A stretch of DNA of 64,000 nucleotides from an uncultured Bacillota bacterium (GCA_949297575.1 CASFTB010000004.1:33268-97267), one strand, 5' to 3'. Counted from the first letter of the stretch, positions 1 to 8,753 are shown. Translations and numbers: made by a program. Notes: a model not told the origin generated them from the letters alone.

Positions 1-239
1 TCACAGGCCGCGCGGAGAGCTACGAAGAGGTAGACAAGCTGCCCGATAATTTCCGCTTCTTCTCTTATAACAAGAGCGTGCAGGGCAACGTCAGGGGCCT
101 CGCGTCGCACGCCGTCATCGAAAAGACCATCGGAAAGTTCGGGCGCGATTACAGGGTAGAGGACAAGGCGCATCCCGTCCGCGCGCTCGCAGATCCGAAG
201 GCGGTCAATGCCGACCTCGCGCGCGTCAAGGGGGCATAA
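1..239 (+). CDS. C-terminal fragment of an unrecognised protein
   Basis: The window opens inside a coding frame that reads from base 3 and ends at TAA 237-239, giving about 78 residues with no internal stop. The tail is charged and soluble-looking (contains DKLPDNFRFFSYNKSVQGN and ends LARVKGA). No membrane segment or recognised catalytic motif is visible and I do not recognise the family. The rest of the gene lies upstream of the window. GC-rich codon use matches the neighbouring genes, so it is probably a native, intact gene cut by the window edge. Confidence 0.6.
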   Translation, partial: TGRAESYEEVDKLPDNFRFFSYNKSVQGNVRGLASHAVIEKTIGKFGRDYRVEDKAHPVRALADPKAVNADLARVKGA

Positions 240-377
240 ACCGGTTATCGGAAGGGCACCCCGAAAAAACGTCCGCGCGGATGCGCATTTCCAAATAAAA
301 ATTTAGCAGCGGTCGCACGTTGCAGCGAAGAAACGAGAAGTCCGAAAATTTTTCGGGCTTCTTATTTTTCAGCGAAA

Positions 378-644
378 GTCTGCGGAAATCTTGCGTTTAA
401 AGATTGCAGTTCGCTCACAAGCATAGCCATACCCGATAGTGTGACTAGTATCGAAAGACATGCGTTCCGTGGTTGCTGTTCGCTTACAAGCGTGACCTTT
501 GAAAACACAAGCGGCTGGTGGCGCTCCACTTTTGACACGGCAGCAAGCGGAACAAGTATTGCCGAAAGTGATCTTGCAACCCCCTCCACTGCAGCGACCT
601 GTCTTAAATCGACTTATTACTCGTATTATTGGAAATGCGGTTAA
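378..644 (+). pseudogene. Remnant of BspA-like leucine-rich-repeat surface protein (C-terminus only)
   Basis: The frame ending at TAA 642-644 reads LAFKDCSSLTSIAIPDSV, then TSIERHAFRGCCSLTSVTF, which are consecutive repeats of the LRR_5 (BspA/TpLRR) type with the F-x-x-C-S-S-L-x-S-I pattern. It ends with SGTSIAES..TAATCLKSTYYSYYWK, the kind of tail seen on clostridial BspA-like proteins (family knowledge). Only about two repeats remain: there is no signal peptide, no N-terminal domain, no ribosome site and no ATG; GTG 441 is the only possible in-frame start. Members are usually several hundred residues, so this is a decayed C-terminal remnant. Base composition is lower in GC than the neighbours. 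The rest of 240-817 shows nothing else I can support. Confidence 0.7.
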
Positions 645-817
645 AATAGACGTCGAATTGCCGTCATTCGGACGAAAGAAACAGTTTGTCGTGCGCCGTC
701 GCGGCGGCTGCCCGCAGCGATGGCCCGCCGCCGCAAAGCGGTACATGATCCCGCAAGCATCCAAATCCGGGGTCAGCGTTTTTTTGCGGCGGCGCTTGCG
801 CTCTCTGCAAAAATGGC

Positions 818-846
818 TTTACATATTTGCCGCGGTATGATATAAT
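818..846 (+). promoter_or_regulatory. Sigma-A promoter of the exonuclease/methyltransferase unit
   Basis: TTTACA (818-823), a 17-bp spacer and a perfect TATAAT (841-846). The start codon at 872 follows 25 bases after the -10 box, with an AGG ribosome site between. Confidence 0.75.
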
Positions 847-871
847 TTTTACGATTGAGGTTGGCAGGAAA

Positions 872-1846
872 ATGCAATACGTTTTTTTCGATATCGAATG
901 CGCCTGCGTGTACAAGAACGTGGCAAAGATCTGCGTCTTCGGGTACTGCGTGGCGGATGAAAATTTTAATATCATACAGAAAGAGGATATCCTCATCAAC
1001 CCCAACGGGAAGTTTCATCTCACCGACCGCGGCGGAGACGGCATCGTCCTCCCGTACGACTACGACGATTTCAAAAAGTATCCCGATTTCAAAAAGTTCT
1101 ATCCCCGCATCCGCGCGCTGCTGGAAGGGGAGGACAAACTCGTATTTGGCCACGCCGCCGTCAACGACGTAAAATATCTCTGCCTCGAGACCAAGCGCTA
1201 CCGCCTGCCTTCTTTCAACTTCCGCTTCGCCGATACGCAGGTGCTGTATATGGCGATGACGGAGACCTTTGACCGCCAGGCGGGGCTGGAATCGCTGACG
1301 CAGATCTTCGAGATCGACTATACCCCGCACTGCGCGGCAGATGACGCCTATGCGACCATGCGCATCGCCCAGGAGATGTGCGAAAAGGAAAACTGCACCC
1401 TCCCCGAACTTCTGGAAAAGTTCGGCATCCGCTTCGGAAAGATCGGCAACTACCAATTCTCCAACTGCTCTTCCCGCCGCCGCAGCGACTATCTGAAAGA
1501 GAAGAGCCGCCTCAAGAGAGAGCGGGGAGAAAAGCGCGCGAAGTTCAACGACTTCGTGTACGGCTACCGCGTCCGCCCGCAGACGGACGAGCTCAAGGGC
1601 AAGCGCTTCAGCTTTTCCCGCAGCATCGAGGAGGAGCTTCCCCTCGCCAAGCGGCTGGTCAAGGCCATCGTCCGCAGGGGCGGGAAGTATTCGATGAAGC
1701 TGTCCGGTTGCAACGCCTTTGTGGAGGAAGAAGGGGACGACAGTGTCCGCCGCGAGGCTGCACACAGGCTGCAAGGGGAAGGGAAGATCGGGGAGATCTA
1801 TACTCTTGCGGAATTTGCCGACCTCTATCTCGGAGAAGAGGAGTGA
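872..1846 (+). CDS. DnaQ-like 3'-5' exonuclease domain protein
   Basis: 324 residues. The N-terminal 170 residues form a DEDDh exonuclease fold: ExoI FFDIE (D7, E9), ExoII around H94-D99 (HAAVND) and ExoIII HCAADDA (H153, D158). These acidic residues bind the two metal ions that hydrolyse DNA or RNA 3' ends. The C-terminal half is basic (KEKSRLKRERGEKRAK) and may bind nucleic acid. ATG 872 is chosen because the family motif begins five residues later and GCAGG precedes it; an upstream in-frame start at 827 would overlap the promoter. One base separates its TGA from the next gene, so both are probably co-transcribed. Substrate unknown; it is not PolC or a typical DnaQ epsilon subunit. Confidence 0.8.
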   Translation: MQYVFFDIECACVYKNVAKICVFGYCVADENFNIIQKEDILINPNGKFHLTDRGGDGIVLPYDYDDFKKYPDFKKFYPRIRALLEGEDKLVFGHAAVNDVKYLCLETKRYRLPSFNFRFADTQVLYMAMTETFDRQAGLESLTQIFEIDYTPHCAADDAYATMRIAQEMCEKENCTLPELLEKFGIRFGKIGNYQFSNCSSRRRSDYLKEKSRLKRERGEKRAKFNDFVYGYRVRPQTDELKGKRFSFSRSIEEELPLAKRLVKAIVRRGGKYSMKLSGCNAFVEEEGDDSVRREAAHRLQGEGKIGEIYTLAEFADLYLGEEE

Positions 1847-1847
1847 T

Positions 1848-3116
1848 ATGCTCGAGCAATATCTGCGCCGCTTGCAAGAGCGCCTGACAGACTATGCCGC
1901 ATATGAAGCATGCCTGCGCCTCCCGCCGTATAAGGGGCTGCGCGTCAATACGCTCAAGCTCACGGCGGAGGAGTTCGCCGCGCTCTCGCCCTTTGCCCTT
2001 GAGCCCGTGCCCTGGGAAGGGGCGGGCTTTTATATTGAGGAGGAGAGGCCGGGCCGCTCCGCCTATCACGATGCCGGGCTGTTCTATGTGCAGGAGCCGA
2101 GCGCCATGTGCGCCGTGCCCCTTTTGGATGTGCAGCCGGGCGAACGCGTGCTCGACCTGTGCGCCGCCCCCGGCGGCAAGGGCACGCAGCTCGCGCAAGC
2201 GATGCAAGGGCAGGGCATCCTCGTTCTCAACGAAAAGATCCCCGCCCGCGCGAAGATCCTTTTGCAGAACGTCGAGCGCATGGGCATCGTCAACGCCGTC
2301 GTCACCTGCGCCGACCCCGCATCCTTAGAAGAGCGCTTTGCAGGGTATTTCGATAAGGTGCTCGTCGACGCGCCCTGTTCGGGGGAGGGGATGCTGCGCA
2401 AGGAGCCGGAGGCCGCCGCGAACTGGTCGCCCGAAAACGTCTCGATGTGCGCGGCCCGGCAGAAAAAGCTGCTCGACTCCGCCGCGCGCATGGTGTGCGA
2501 AGGGGGGCGCCTCGTCTACTCCACCTGCACGTTCGCCGAGGAGGAGGACGAAGAAAACGTCTCCGATTTCCTCAGGCGGCATCCGGACTTTCGTCTCCTG
2601 CAACAAAGAAAAATTTGGCCGCACCGCGAAAGGGGAGAGGGACATTTTGCCGCCCTTTTCGAACGGACGGCGGGCGCCGGGCGGCTCCGTCTGCGGCCGG
2701 GCAAAGAGCGCGCGGAGCGCGCCGCCGTTGCTTCCTTTTCCTCCTTTGCAATGGACTTTTTCGTCCGACCGCCCGCGGGGCGCATGCTCTCCTTCGGGGA
2801 GACGCTCTGCCTCGTGCCGGAAGAGCTCTTTTCTCTCGACGGCCTGCGCGTACTGCGCGCGGGGCTGGCGCTCGGATGCGCGCGTGCGGGCAGGTTTGAG
2901 CCCGCCCACGCCCTCGCCCTTGCGGCGCGTCGCGAAGATCTGCGCGCCGTGGCCAGCTTTTCGGAGGAGGAGATCGCCCCGTATTTGCGGGGAGAGGAAT
3001 TGCCCTGTGCCGTGCGCGGCTGGTGTGCCGTCGCGGTGAACGGCTATCCGCTCGGCCTGGGAAAGGGGAGCGGCAATGTTTTAAAAAATCACTATCCCAA
3101 GGGGCTGAGGAGGTAA
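1848..3116 (+). CDS. RsmF/NOL1-NOP2-Sun family RNA cytosine-C5 methyltransferase
   Basis: 422 residues. It should transfer methyl from S-adenosylmethionine to C5 of a cytosine in rRNA or tRNA. Motif I is DLCAAPGGKG (residues 103-112), motif IV is DAPCSGEGM (174-182, C177) and motif VI is YSTCTF (224-229, C227); the two cysteines are the nucleophile and the release residue of this family. The C-terminal 150 residues fit the extra RNA-binding (PUA-like) region of RsmF-type enzymes in Bacillota. ATG 1848 lies one base after the exonuclease stop, with GGAGAAGAGGAG upstream, suggesting translational coupling. The exact target (16S versus 23S or tRNA) cannot be read from sequence. Confidence 0.88.
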   Translation: MLEQYLRRLQERLTDYAAYEACLRLPPYKGLRVNTLKLTAEEFAALSPFALEPVPWEGAGFYIEEERPGRSAYHDAGLFYVQEPSAMCAVPLLDVQPGERVLDLCAAPGGKGTQLAQAMQGQGILVLNEKIPARAKILLQNVERMGIVNAVVTCADPASLEERFAGYFDKVLVDAPCSGEGMLRKEPEAAANWSPENVSMCAARQKKLLDSAARMVCEGGRLVYSTCTFAEEEDEENVSDFLRRHPDFRLLQQRKIWPHRERGEGHFAALFERTAGAGRLRLRPGKERAERAAVASFSSFAMDFFVRPPAGRMLSFGETLCLVPEELFSLDGLRVLRAGLALGCARAGRFEPAHALALAARREDLRAVASFSEEEIAPYLRGEELPCAVRGWCAVAVNGYPLGLGKGSGNVLKNHYPKGLRR

Positions 3117-3161
3117 GTCTCTTTCCCCTGAAAATACAGAAAAAAGACAAAGGAGTTTTTT

Positions 3162-4142
3162 ATGAGCAAGATCAGGTTGGGCATCGTCGGATACGGCAAC
3201 CTCGGCAGGGGCGTGCAGTACGCCGCTTCTCAGAGCGACGACATGGAGGTCGTCGCTGTATTCACCCGCAGAGATCCCGCAGCGGTGAAGACCGTCCTCC
3301 CCGTCAAGGTTGAGCGGTATGACGCGATGGAGGAATATGCGGATAAGATCGACGTGATGATCCTCTGCGGCGGCAGCGCGACCGATCTGCCCGAGCAGTC
3401 CGCAGAGGTCGTGCGCCTCTTCAACACGGTAGACAGTTTCGACACCCATGCGAAGATCCCCGCATACTTCGATCGCCTCGACGCGGCGGGGAAGGAGAGC
3501 GGCCATCTCGGCGCGATGAGCATCGGCTGGGATCCGGGGCTGTTCTCCCTTGCGCGCATTTATTTCGATTCCGCCGTGCGCCGCGGCAGTACCTATACTT
3601 TCTGGGGCAAGGGCGTCAGCCAGGGGCACAGCGATGCCATCCGCCGCGTCGCGGGCGTAAAGGATGCGCGCCAGTATACCGTTCCCGTCGAGAGCGCGCT
3701 CGAGCGCGTCAGAAAGGGCGAAGAACCGCAGCTCTCCACCCGCGAAAAACATACCCGCGAGTGCTATGTCGTTGCGGAAGAAGGGGCAGACCTTGCCCGC
3801 ATCGAGCGCGAGATCAAGGAGATGCCCAACTACTTTGCAGACTATGATACGACCGTGCATTTCATCTCCGAGGAGGAGATGAAGCGCGACCACGCCAAGC
3901 TGCCGCACGGCGGTTTTGTGCTGCGTTCAGGCACGTCTGCGGCGGGGAATAAGTTCCTCACGGAATTTTCGCTCAGGCTGGACAGCAATCCTGAATTCAC
4001 TTCCTGCGTGCTCGTCGCCTATGCGCGCGCCGTCTATCGGATGCATGCGGAGGGGAGGTGCGGCGCCGTCACCGCGTTCGACGTGGCGCCCAAGTATCTT
4101 TCTCCGCTCTCCGAAGCGGATCAGCGCAAACAGCTGCTTTGA
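3162..4142 (+). CDS. ddh: meso-Diaminopimelate D-dehydrogenase
   Basis: 326 residues, the usual family length. It catalyses NADPH-dependent reductive amination of tetrahydrodipicolinate to meso-diaminopimelate, a one-step shortcut for lysine and peptidoglycan precursor synthesis. The N-terminal Rossmann motif is GIVGYGNLG, and the family stretches CGGSATDLPEQ, DSFDTHAKIP and MSIGWDPGLFSL are all present. AAAGGAG precedes ATG 3162. The gene follows the methyltransferase after 45 bp and is closed by a strong terminator. The dehydrogenase variant is scattered among bacteria; nothing else of the lysine pathway lies in the window. Confidence 0.95.
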   Translation: MSKIRLGIVGYGNLGRGVQYAASQSDDMEVVAVFTRRDPAAVKTVLPVKVERYDAMEEYADKIDVMILCGGSATDLPEQSAEVVRLFNTVDSFDTHAKIPAYFDRLDAAGKESGHLGAMSIGWDPGLFSLARIYFDSAVRRGSTYTFWGKGVSQGHSDAIRRVAGVKDARQYTVPVESALERVRKGEEPQLSTREKHTRECYVVAEEGADLARIEREIKEMPNYFADYDTTVHFISEEEMKRDHAKLPHGGFVLRSGTSAAGNKFLTEFSLRLDSNPEFTSCVLVAYARAVYRMHAEGRCGAVTAFDVAPKYLSPLSEADQRKQLL

Positions 4143-4156
4143 TAAAAATGTGTGAT

Positions 4157-4193
4157 AAAAAGAGGGGCTGTGTCAGGCGCAGCCCCTCTTTTT
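4157..4193 (+). terminator. Intrinsic terminator after ddh
   Basis: AGAGGGGCT (4161-4169) pairs with AGCCCCTCT (4181-4189), flanked by an A run and a T run, so it can work for both converging units. Confidence 0.85.
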
Positions 4194-4206
4194 ATCTGTT
4201 TATATT

Positions 4207-4228
4207 GTACTATGCGTGACATAAAAGG
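4207..4228 (+). repeat. Copy 1 of 22-bp motif GTACTATG-N4-ACATAAA
   Basis: GTACTATGCGTGACATAAAA contains the palindrome TATG-N5-CATA. It lies between convergent genes (ddh and the DUF4363 gene). Similar sequences occur at 16322, 17933, 19673 (minus) and 56778. Confidence 0.5.
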
Positions 4229-4261
4229 CTTGATTCCGCGAAAATTTTGTCAAATGGAAGA

Positions 4262-4639
4262 TCAGAAAATATTTTCAAAGGTGAGTGCATATGTCTGCGG
4301 GATCTGTTCGCACAGGGTAAGCAGTACCTCGATTTTGGAGAGCGCCTGCGCGCCGTCTTCGCTTTCGATAAAGCTCACCGCTTCCCCAAGCCAATAGTCG
4401 ATGTAGGAGATGTCGCTGTGCGGGATGACGGCATGCAGCCTTTTCTTCTTTTCTTCCCAAAGTGTGCGCACGCTCTCCGCGTCGCCGCGGGAGGCTCTGT
4501 TTTCCCGCACTTTTTCTTCGAGGGAGGTAAGGGCGCTTTCAAAGGCATCGAATTGGCGGTTGACGAAGTAGTGCTCGCCGAACGCCGCCGCGAACAGCAG
4601 CCCTGCCGCGATCAGCAGGGAGAGGACTGTCTTTACCAT
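4262..4639 (-). CDS. DUF4363-family membrane-anchored protein
   Basis: 125 residues from ATG 4637-4639, which is preceded by GGAGGG. One N-terminal membrane anchor (residues about 4-20, VLSLLIAAGLLFAAAFGEHYF) is followed by an amphipathic helical domain outside the membrane. The sequence resembles DUF4363, small proteins commonly found beside DUF421 genes in Bacillota. Its start overlaps the stop of the DUF421 gene (ATGGTAA), so translation is probably coupled and the two products may work together. No biochemical role is established for the family. Confidence 0.75.
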   Translation of the reverse strand: MVKTVLSLLIAAGLLFAAAFGEHYFVNRQFDAFESALTSLEEKVRENRASRGDAESVRTLWEEKKKRLHAVIPHSDISYIDYWLGEAVSFIESEDGAQALSKIEVLLTLCEQIPQTYALTFENIF

Positions 4640-5325
4640 GCGCTTCCCTCCGGTAGCCCGATGCGAAAAGAGCGGTACTTTTCGCCGCGGCACTGCAGAT
4701 AGATCTTTCCCGTACCGTCCATCGTCAAAACAAATACGCGGCGCACCGACCGTATGCCCTGCTCGTGCAGCAGCTCCTCAAAAAAGCTGCGGTCGGTCTT
4801 TGTCAGCGAGAGGTTTTTGTCGTCGAATTTGCCGTCGTCGATGATGAGCACAGGGAGGGAAACTTTGTTTTCTTTGGGCGCGTCCTCGCGCGGCATGGCG
4901 GAGAACTGTCCGTTCGCCTCGTACAGCGCGTAGGCCACTTCGTCTAAGGAAAAATACCCCGCCGTCCGCATGGATTCGATGAGGTCGGAGAGGTCCAAAT
5001 TGTTCTTTTTCAGCTGCGAGATATCGATGCCGTTTTTGTTGATGACGACGGACGGCCTTCCGCCCACCACCGTCTTGAACGGCTTGCATTTGAGGTCGAT
5101 GAGCAGGGTGAGCTGGTGCAAAAGGAAGATGGTCAGCATGGAGACGATGCCGTACAGCAGCGGGATGGAGGTGTCTGCCATGGGGATGCAGGCGAGCTCG
5201 GCGATGAGCAGGGTGATGACCAGCTCGAAAGGCTGCATCTCTCCGATCTGCCGCTTGCCCATCAGCCGCATGACCGCGAGCAGCACGATGAAGATGACGG
5301 CAGTGCGCACAAAGATAAGTCCCAT
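4633..5325 (-). CDS. DUF421 (YetF-like) membrane protein
   Basis: About 230 residues. The N-terminal part has three membrane helices (about 1-80, including IFIVLLAVMRLMGKRQIGEM). The family signature GKRQIGEMQPFELVITLLIAE is followed by a soluble C-terminal domain with RPSVVINKNGIDISQLKKN and DLIESMRTAGYFSLDEVAYA. YetF proteins of Bacillus sit in the spore or cell membrane; precise function is unknown. ATG 5325 is chosen over GTG 5331; neither has a convincing ribosome site. Neighbouring DUF4363 overlaps its end. Confidence 0.85.
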   Translation of the reverse strand: MGLIFVRTAVIFIVLLAVMRLMGKRQIGEMQPFELVITLLIAELACIPMADTSIPLLYGIVSMLTIFLLHQLTLLIDLKCKPFKTVVGGRPSVVINKNGIDISQLKKNNLDLSDLIESMRTAGYFSLDEVAYALYEANGQFSAMPREDAPKENKVSLPVLIIDDGKFDDKNLSLTKTDRSFFEELLHEQGIRSVRRVFVLTMDGTGKIYLQCRGEKYRSFRIGLPEGSAW

Positions 5326-5400
5326 GCCCACAGTATGCTGCCGCGCGCGCGGAATTATTCTCTCGGGCAGAGGCCGCGCGGGGCGGCCTCTCTTTATCGT

Positions 5401-6222
5401 CTAATGCTGGCAGTGCGGGCAGAAGACGCTGCTCCTGCCGCCGAGTACGATGCGCCGCAGCGCCGCTCCGCAAACGGGGCAGGGTTCGCCGGATTTTCCG
5501 TATACATGCAAAAACGGCGTATTGCGGTATTCTTGCCCTTTGCCGGCGGCATACTCTGCAAAGGAAACAGCGTTCTTATCGATAAAAAATCGAAGCCGGT
5601 CGGGAATCGTTTCTGCAAGCCGCTTGAAATTCGCGCCCGACAGTTCGCTGCACGGCTTGTCAGGGCGGATTCCCGCGGCGAATAATATTTCGTCCGAATA
5701 GATGTTGCCGATGCCGGCAACGATGCGTTGGTCGAGCAGCATAGACTTGACGGGTTTCTTGCTGTTTTTGCATTTGCCCTGCATATATGCCGCGGTCAAT
5801 GCGCCGTCAAACGGCTCTAAGCCGAGTTCGTTTGCGCCGCTTGTATCCGGTTCGCCGCTTTTTGCAAACCACAGTTTTCCCAAACGGCGCACATCCTCAT
5901 AGCGCAGCTCGTTTCCGTCGCTGAGGGAAAGAATAACGTGTGTATGCTTTTCGACAGGCGCGGTTTGCGGTTCTATTATAAGGCAGCCCGTCATGCGCAG
6001 GTGAATGGTGAGGCTGTCGCCGCTTTCAAACAGCAGCCGCAAAAATTTTCCGCGCCGCGCAAAGTCCGCTATGGTCTGCCCCGTAACGCCTGCAATGAAC
6101 AGTTCGGGTGAAGGGTAAGCTATGACCTGCGCATTATGTGCCTGCACGTTTGCAATGGTTTTTTTGAGCACGTGCGGCGTAAGCACGCGCCGCACCGTTT
6201 CCACTTCGGGCAGTTCGGGCAT
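5401..6222 (-). CDS. mutM: Formamidopyrimidine-DNA glycosylase (Fpg/MutM)
   Basis: 273 residues. It removes 8-oxoguanine and formamidopyrimidines and nicks the abasic site. Starts MPELPEVETVRR, in which P1 (after Met removal) is the Schiff-base nucleophile and E2 the acid. The helix-two-turn-helix part contains LLDQRIVAGIGNIYSDE (the conserved N of GIGN), and the C-terminus carries a zinc finger CPVC-x16-CPHC. A strong AGGAGGA precedes ATG 6222. An inverted repeat AGAGGCCG/CGGCCTCT (5369-5391) follows the stop on this strand but lacks a clear U run. Confidence 0.95.
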   Translation of the reverse strand: MPELPEVETVRRVLTPHVLKKTIANVQAHNAQVIAYPSPELFIAGVTGQTIADFARRGKFLRLLFESGDSLTIHLRMTGCLIIEPQTAPVEKHTHVILSLSDGNELRYEDVRRLGKLWFAKSGEPDTSGANELGLEPFDGALTAAYMQGKCKNSKKPVKSMLLDQRIVAGIGNIYSDEILFAAGIRPDKPCSELSGANFKRLAETIPDRLRFFIDKNAVSFAEYAAGKGQEYRNTPFLHVYGKSGEPCPVCGAALRRIVLGGRSSVFCPHCQH

Positions 6223-6276
6223 GATGATCCTCCTCCTGAAAGTATCCCGCGAAATATCGCCTGCAGGTCGGCTTTT

Positions 6277-7224
6277 TTATTCTCCGTCGAACAGAGAACG
6301 CTGCCGCGCCGTCGATAGGAGAAAGCTCGTTTGATTGCCTTGTACGATCGTGTCTGTGCTTTCGACGTGCCCCAACAGGATGGGGGAATCCGGGTCGTGC
6401 CGCCGATAGTTTTCCACCGCCCTCTGCGGGCTCTTGTTCGCGTAACAGTAGCGGCAGCCGTTCGGGCATGTGTCGTAGGCGCCGATGTCGCGGCTCTCGA
6501 TGCACCGGCACCCCGCGCGCAGCCCCCTGTGCTTCAGGTCTTTGAATTCGCACCCGTTCGCCCGCCCGAGGATCTCCAAAGTTGCGCATCCCGAAACGTG
6601 TATGCCGTAGCGGGAAAAATCCCCGTTTGTCCCGCAGGTCTGCAAATAAATTCCGTACCGCCTGGCGGCCTTGCCGAGCCGCTCGGCGATGCGTTCCTTG
6701 TCCGTTTCGGAGATCGGCATCAGTTCGGGCATATTTGTTTCCAGCTTTTTATACATCTCCACAAAGCTGAAAATACAGCGGTCGATGTGCGGCGCGAGCT
6801 TTTCCGCCATGCGCCCGAAGGTCTCCGCATGCCGCTCGACGGTATACTTTCCGGTCAGGAGCACGGGGTCGTACCGCCATGCGACCCGCTGTTTCCCGAC
6901 GAGTTTCGACAGGGCGATGAGCGTCTCCATGCTCTCTTCGATCTCCGGCACGCCCGGTTCGATGTCCTTGCTGTAGGCGGTGATGGTGTAGTGGAAATAA
7001 GTGCGGTATTTGTCGGTGATCTCGCGCAAACGGGGCAGGATGGGCGCGTAGTTCTTGGAACAGAACAGCACCGCGTCGACCTTGTCGGGCGAAAGTTCGT
7101 AGCGGGTCACCTTGTTCGGAAAGAGCGGGTTGCGGGTATAGACGAAGCCTTCCGCAAACCGCTTCAACAGCCATTCTGAATAGTATTGCGCGGTATCCGT
7201 CCGCGCGCCCGTGTTTAGGATCAT
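6277..7224 (-). CDS. DUF1848 family protein with cysteine cluster
   Basis: 315 residues. The N-terminus is typical of DUF1848 (MILNTGARTDTAQYYSEWLLKRFAEG). The C-terminal third has a cysteine set, CRCIESRDIGAYDTCPNGC then RYCYAN, resembling iron-sulfur or radical-SAM-like cysteine clusters, though the canonical radical SAM CxxxCxxC is absent. FHYTITAYSKDIEPGVP is another conserved stretch. Function unknown in the family; a metal-bound cluster is inference. ATG 7224 overlaps the TGA of the upstream MFS gene (ATGA), so the two are translationally coupled. Confidence 0.82.
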   Translation of the reverse strand: MILNTGARTDTAQYYSEWLLKRFAEGFVYTRNPLFPNKVTRYELSPDKVDAVLFCSKNYAPILPRLREITDKYRTYFHYTITAYSKDIEPGVPEIEESMETLIALSKLVGKQRVAWRYDPVLLTGKYTVERHAETFGRMAEKLAPHIDRCIFSFVEMYKKLETNMPELMPISETDKERIAERLGKAARRYGIYLQTCGTNGDFSRYGIHVSGCATLEILGRANGCEFKDLKHRGLRAGCRCIESRDIGAYDTCPNGCRYCYANKSPQRAVENYRRHDPDSPILLGHVESTDTIVQGNQTSFLLSTARQRSLFDGE

Positions 7225-8393
7225 TGTTCTGCCTCCGCCTTTTTCGGCTGCTTCGCGATGCGGAAGGTCAGCTCCGTCATGGCGATCATTAGGACGACGA
7301 ACGCGAGCAGGTAGACGGGCATGATCTCAAACCCGAGCCGCCTGCCGAGCAGGCCGAACAGCGGCGGGATGAAGGTAGAGCCGGCGTACGCGCTCGCCAT
7401 TTGTATGCCGATGATCGCGCCCGAATTTTCCGCGCCGAAGTTGTTCGGCGTCGAATGGATGATGCAGGGGTAGATCGGCCCGCAGCCGAACCCGATGACG
7501 ACAAAGCCGGCGATCGCGACTGCCGTCGGAGCGGGAATGAACAGCATGGCGATCCCGCAGATAAGGATGCAGGTGCCGGCAACGATCATCTTGCGGTCGC
7601 CGAGTTTGCCGGTGATGAATCCGCTCACGAACCGGCTGGCGGTGATGCCGATATAGAACAGCGAGGCGAACTGCGCCGCCTGTTCCGCCGCAATGCCCTT
7701 GACCTCCGCAAAATAGGTGCTTGCCCAGCCCATCGCCGTCGCTTCCGCGGCGCAATAGGCAAAAAAGCCGACGAGCAGGAAGGGGACGCCCCTTAGCTTT
7801 AACGCGCCGAGCAGGCCGACGCTCCTTTGCGTCGCCGTCGGCGCGCTCTTGTTGACTTTCCAGACGGGGAGCGTGAAGAAGAGGAGGGCGGTTATGCCCA
7901 ACTGTATATACCCGACGAGGCGGTAGCCGTCGTTCCAGCCGGAGTTCGTCAGCGCAAAGCTCATGAGGAAGGGGCTGACGATCGTCCCCACGCCCCAGAA
8001 GCAGTGCAGCCAGCTCAGATGTTTTGACTTGTAGTGCAGCGCCACATAGTTGTTCAGCGCGGCGTCGACGGCTCCCGCGCCCAGCCCGTACGGTACGGCA
8101 AAGAGGATAAGCATCCAGAATCTGCCCGAAAAGGAAAATCCGAACAGCGCCGCTGCGGTGAGGAAGACGCTGACGGCGGTCACGAGCCGCGTACCGAGCA
8201 ATTTTGTGAGTTTATCGGAAAGCAAGCTCGAAACGATCGTCCCACCCGATATGACCATCGACAGGATGCCCATATAAGAGACGGGCACGCCGAGGTCGCC
8301 GTGCATGGCGGGCCACCCCGCTCCGAGCAGAGAGTCGGGCAGGCCGAGGCTGATAAAGGCGAGGTAGATCAGGGCGAGCAAAAGCGAGTACAT
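7221..8393 (-). CDS. MFS transporter
   Basis: 390 residues with about 12 hydrophobic helices. The pattern resembles the FucP/sugar and YfkF-like MFS branch: AALNNYVALHYKSKHLSWLHCFWGVG in helix 4-5, and loops rich in glycine such as YGLGAGAVDAALNN. It probably exports or imports a small solute by proton or sodium coupling; the substrate is not visible. ATG 8393 is preceded by CGGGAG; the frame is open 23 codons further upstream but without a better start. It overlaps the DUF1848 gene by four bases. Confidence 0.85.
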   Translation of the reverse strand: MYSLLLALIYLAFISLGLPDSLLGAGWPAMHGDLGVPVSYMGILSMVISGGTIVSSLLSDKLTKLLGTRLVTAVSVFLTAAALFGFSFSGRFWMLILFAVPYGLGAGAVDAALNNYVALHYKSKHLSWLHCFWGVGTIVSPFLMSFALTNSGWNDGYRLVGYIQLGITALLFFTLPVWKVNKSAPTATQRSVGLLGALKLRGVPFLLVGFFAYCAAEATAMGWASTYFAEVKGIAAEQAAQFASLFYIGITASRFVSGFITGKLGDRKMIVAGTCILICGIAMLFIPAPTAVAIAGFVVIGFGCGPIYPCIIHSTPNNFGAENSGAIIGIQMASAYAGSTFIPPLFGLLGRRLGFEIMPVYLLAFVVLMIAMTELTFRIAKQPKKAEAEQ

Positions 8394-8618
8394 CTGTATT
8401 TCTCCCGGAAGCGTTTTCCGTGCTCTCTGAAAGCCGTTCGGAACCGGGGCCTCCGCCCGCATGTGCTGCGCCGCGGCTGCCGTCAGAGAAGAAGGGCTCC
8501 CGCCGAAGGCGGGTTCGTATCACTCCCTTACAGTATAGCAAAAAAGAGAGACTCGTGGCAACTTTTTTCGGTCGTCGGCGCGCCGAAAAAATATTCCTGC
8601 AAAGGAGTGCGGATATGC

Positions 8619-8647
8619 TTGCAAAACGGGGAGAAAAGGAGTATACT
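8619..8647 (+). promoter_or_regulatory. Promoter of the THF riboswitch-folT unit
   Basis: TTGCAA (8619-8624), 17 bp, TATACT (8642-8647). Predicted start near 8654 puts the riboswitch at the very 5' end of the transcript. Confidence 0.75.
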
Positions 8648-8659
8648 GTCTTCATAAAA

Positions 8660-8753
8660 TGCAGAGTAGCCGAGGCGCGTTAAGTGTTGCGAAACGGGAC
8701 GTTGTTCGCAAACGAAAGGATCTTTCCTGCGGTGCCGAGGCGCGTCCGTTGCA
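8660..8753 (+). promoter_or_regulatory. Tetrahydrofolate (THF) riboswitch aptamer
   Basis: The sequence matches the THF RNA consensus: GAGTAG near the 5' end (8664-8669), then CGCGTTAAGTG (8677-8687), GGGACGTTGTTCGC (8696-8709), and GCGGTGCC with CGTCCG near the 3' end. The outer stem pairs TGCA 8660-8663 with TGCA 8750-8753. This class binds reduced folates and is classically found upstream of folT and folE/folC genes. It precedes a FolT-like transporter here, which fits exactly. Confidence 0.9.

Noticed and set aside
773..1774. Long minus-strand frame opposite the DnaQ-like exonuclease
   Set aside because: No motif; shadow of the plus-strand gene, which has promoter, ribosome site and catalytic residues.
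5369..5391. AGAGGCCG/CGGCCTCT hairpin as mutM terminator
   Set aside because: On the mutM strand it is not followed by a U run, so left as an inverted repeat only.
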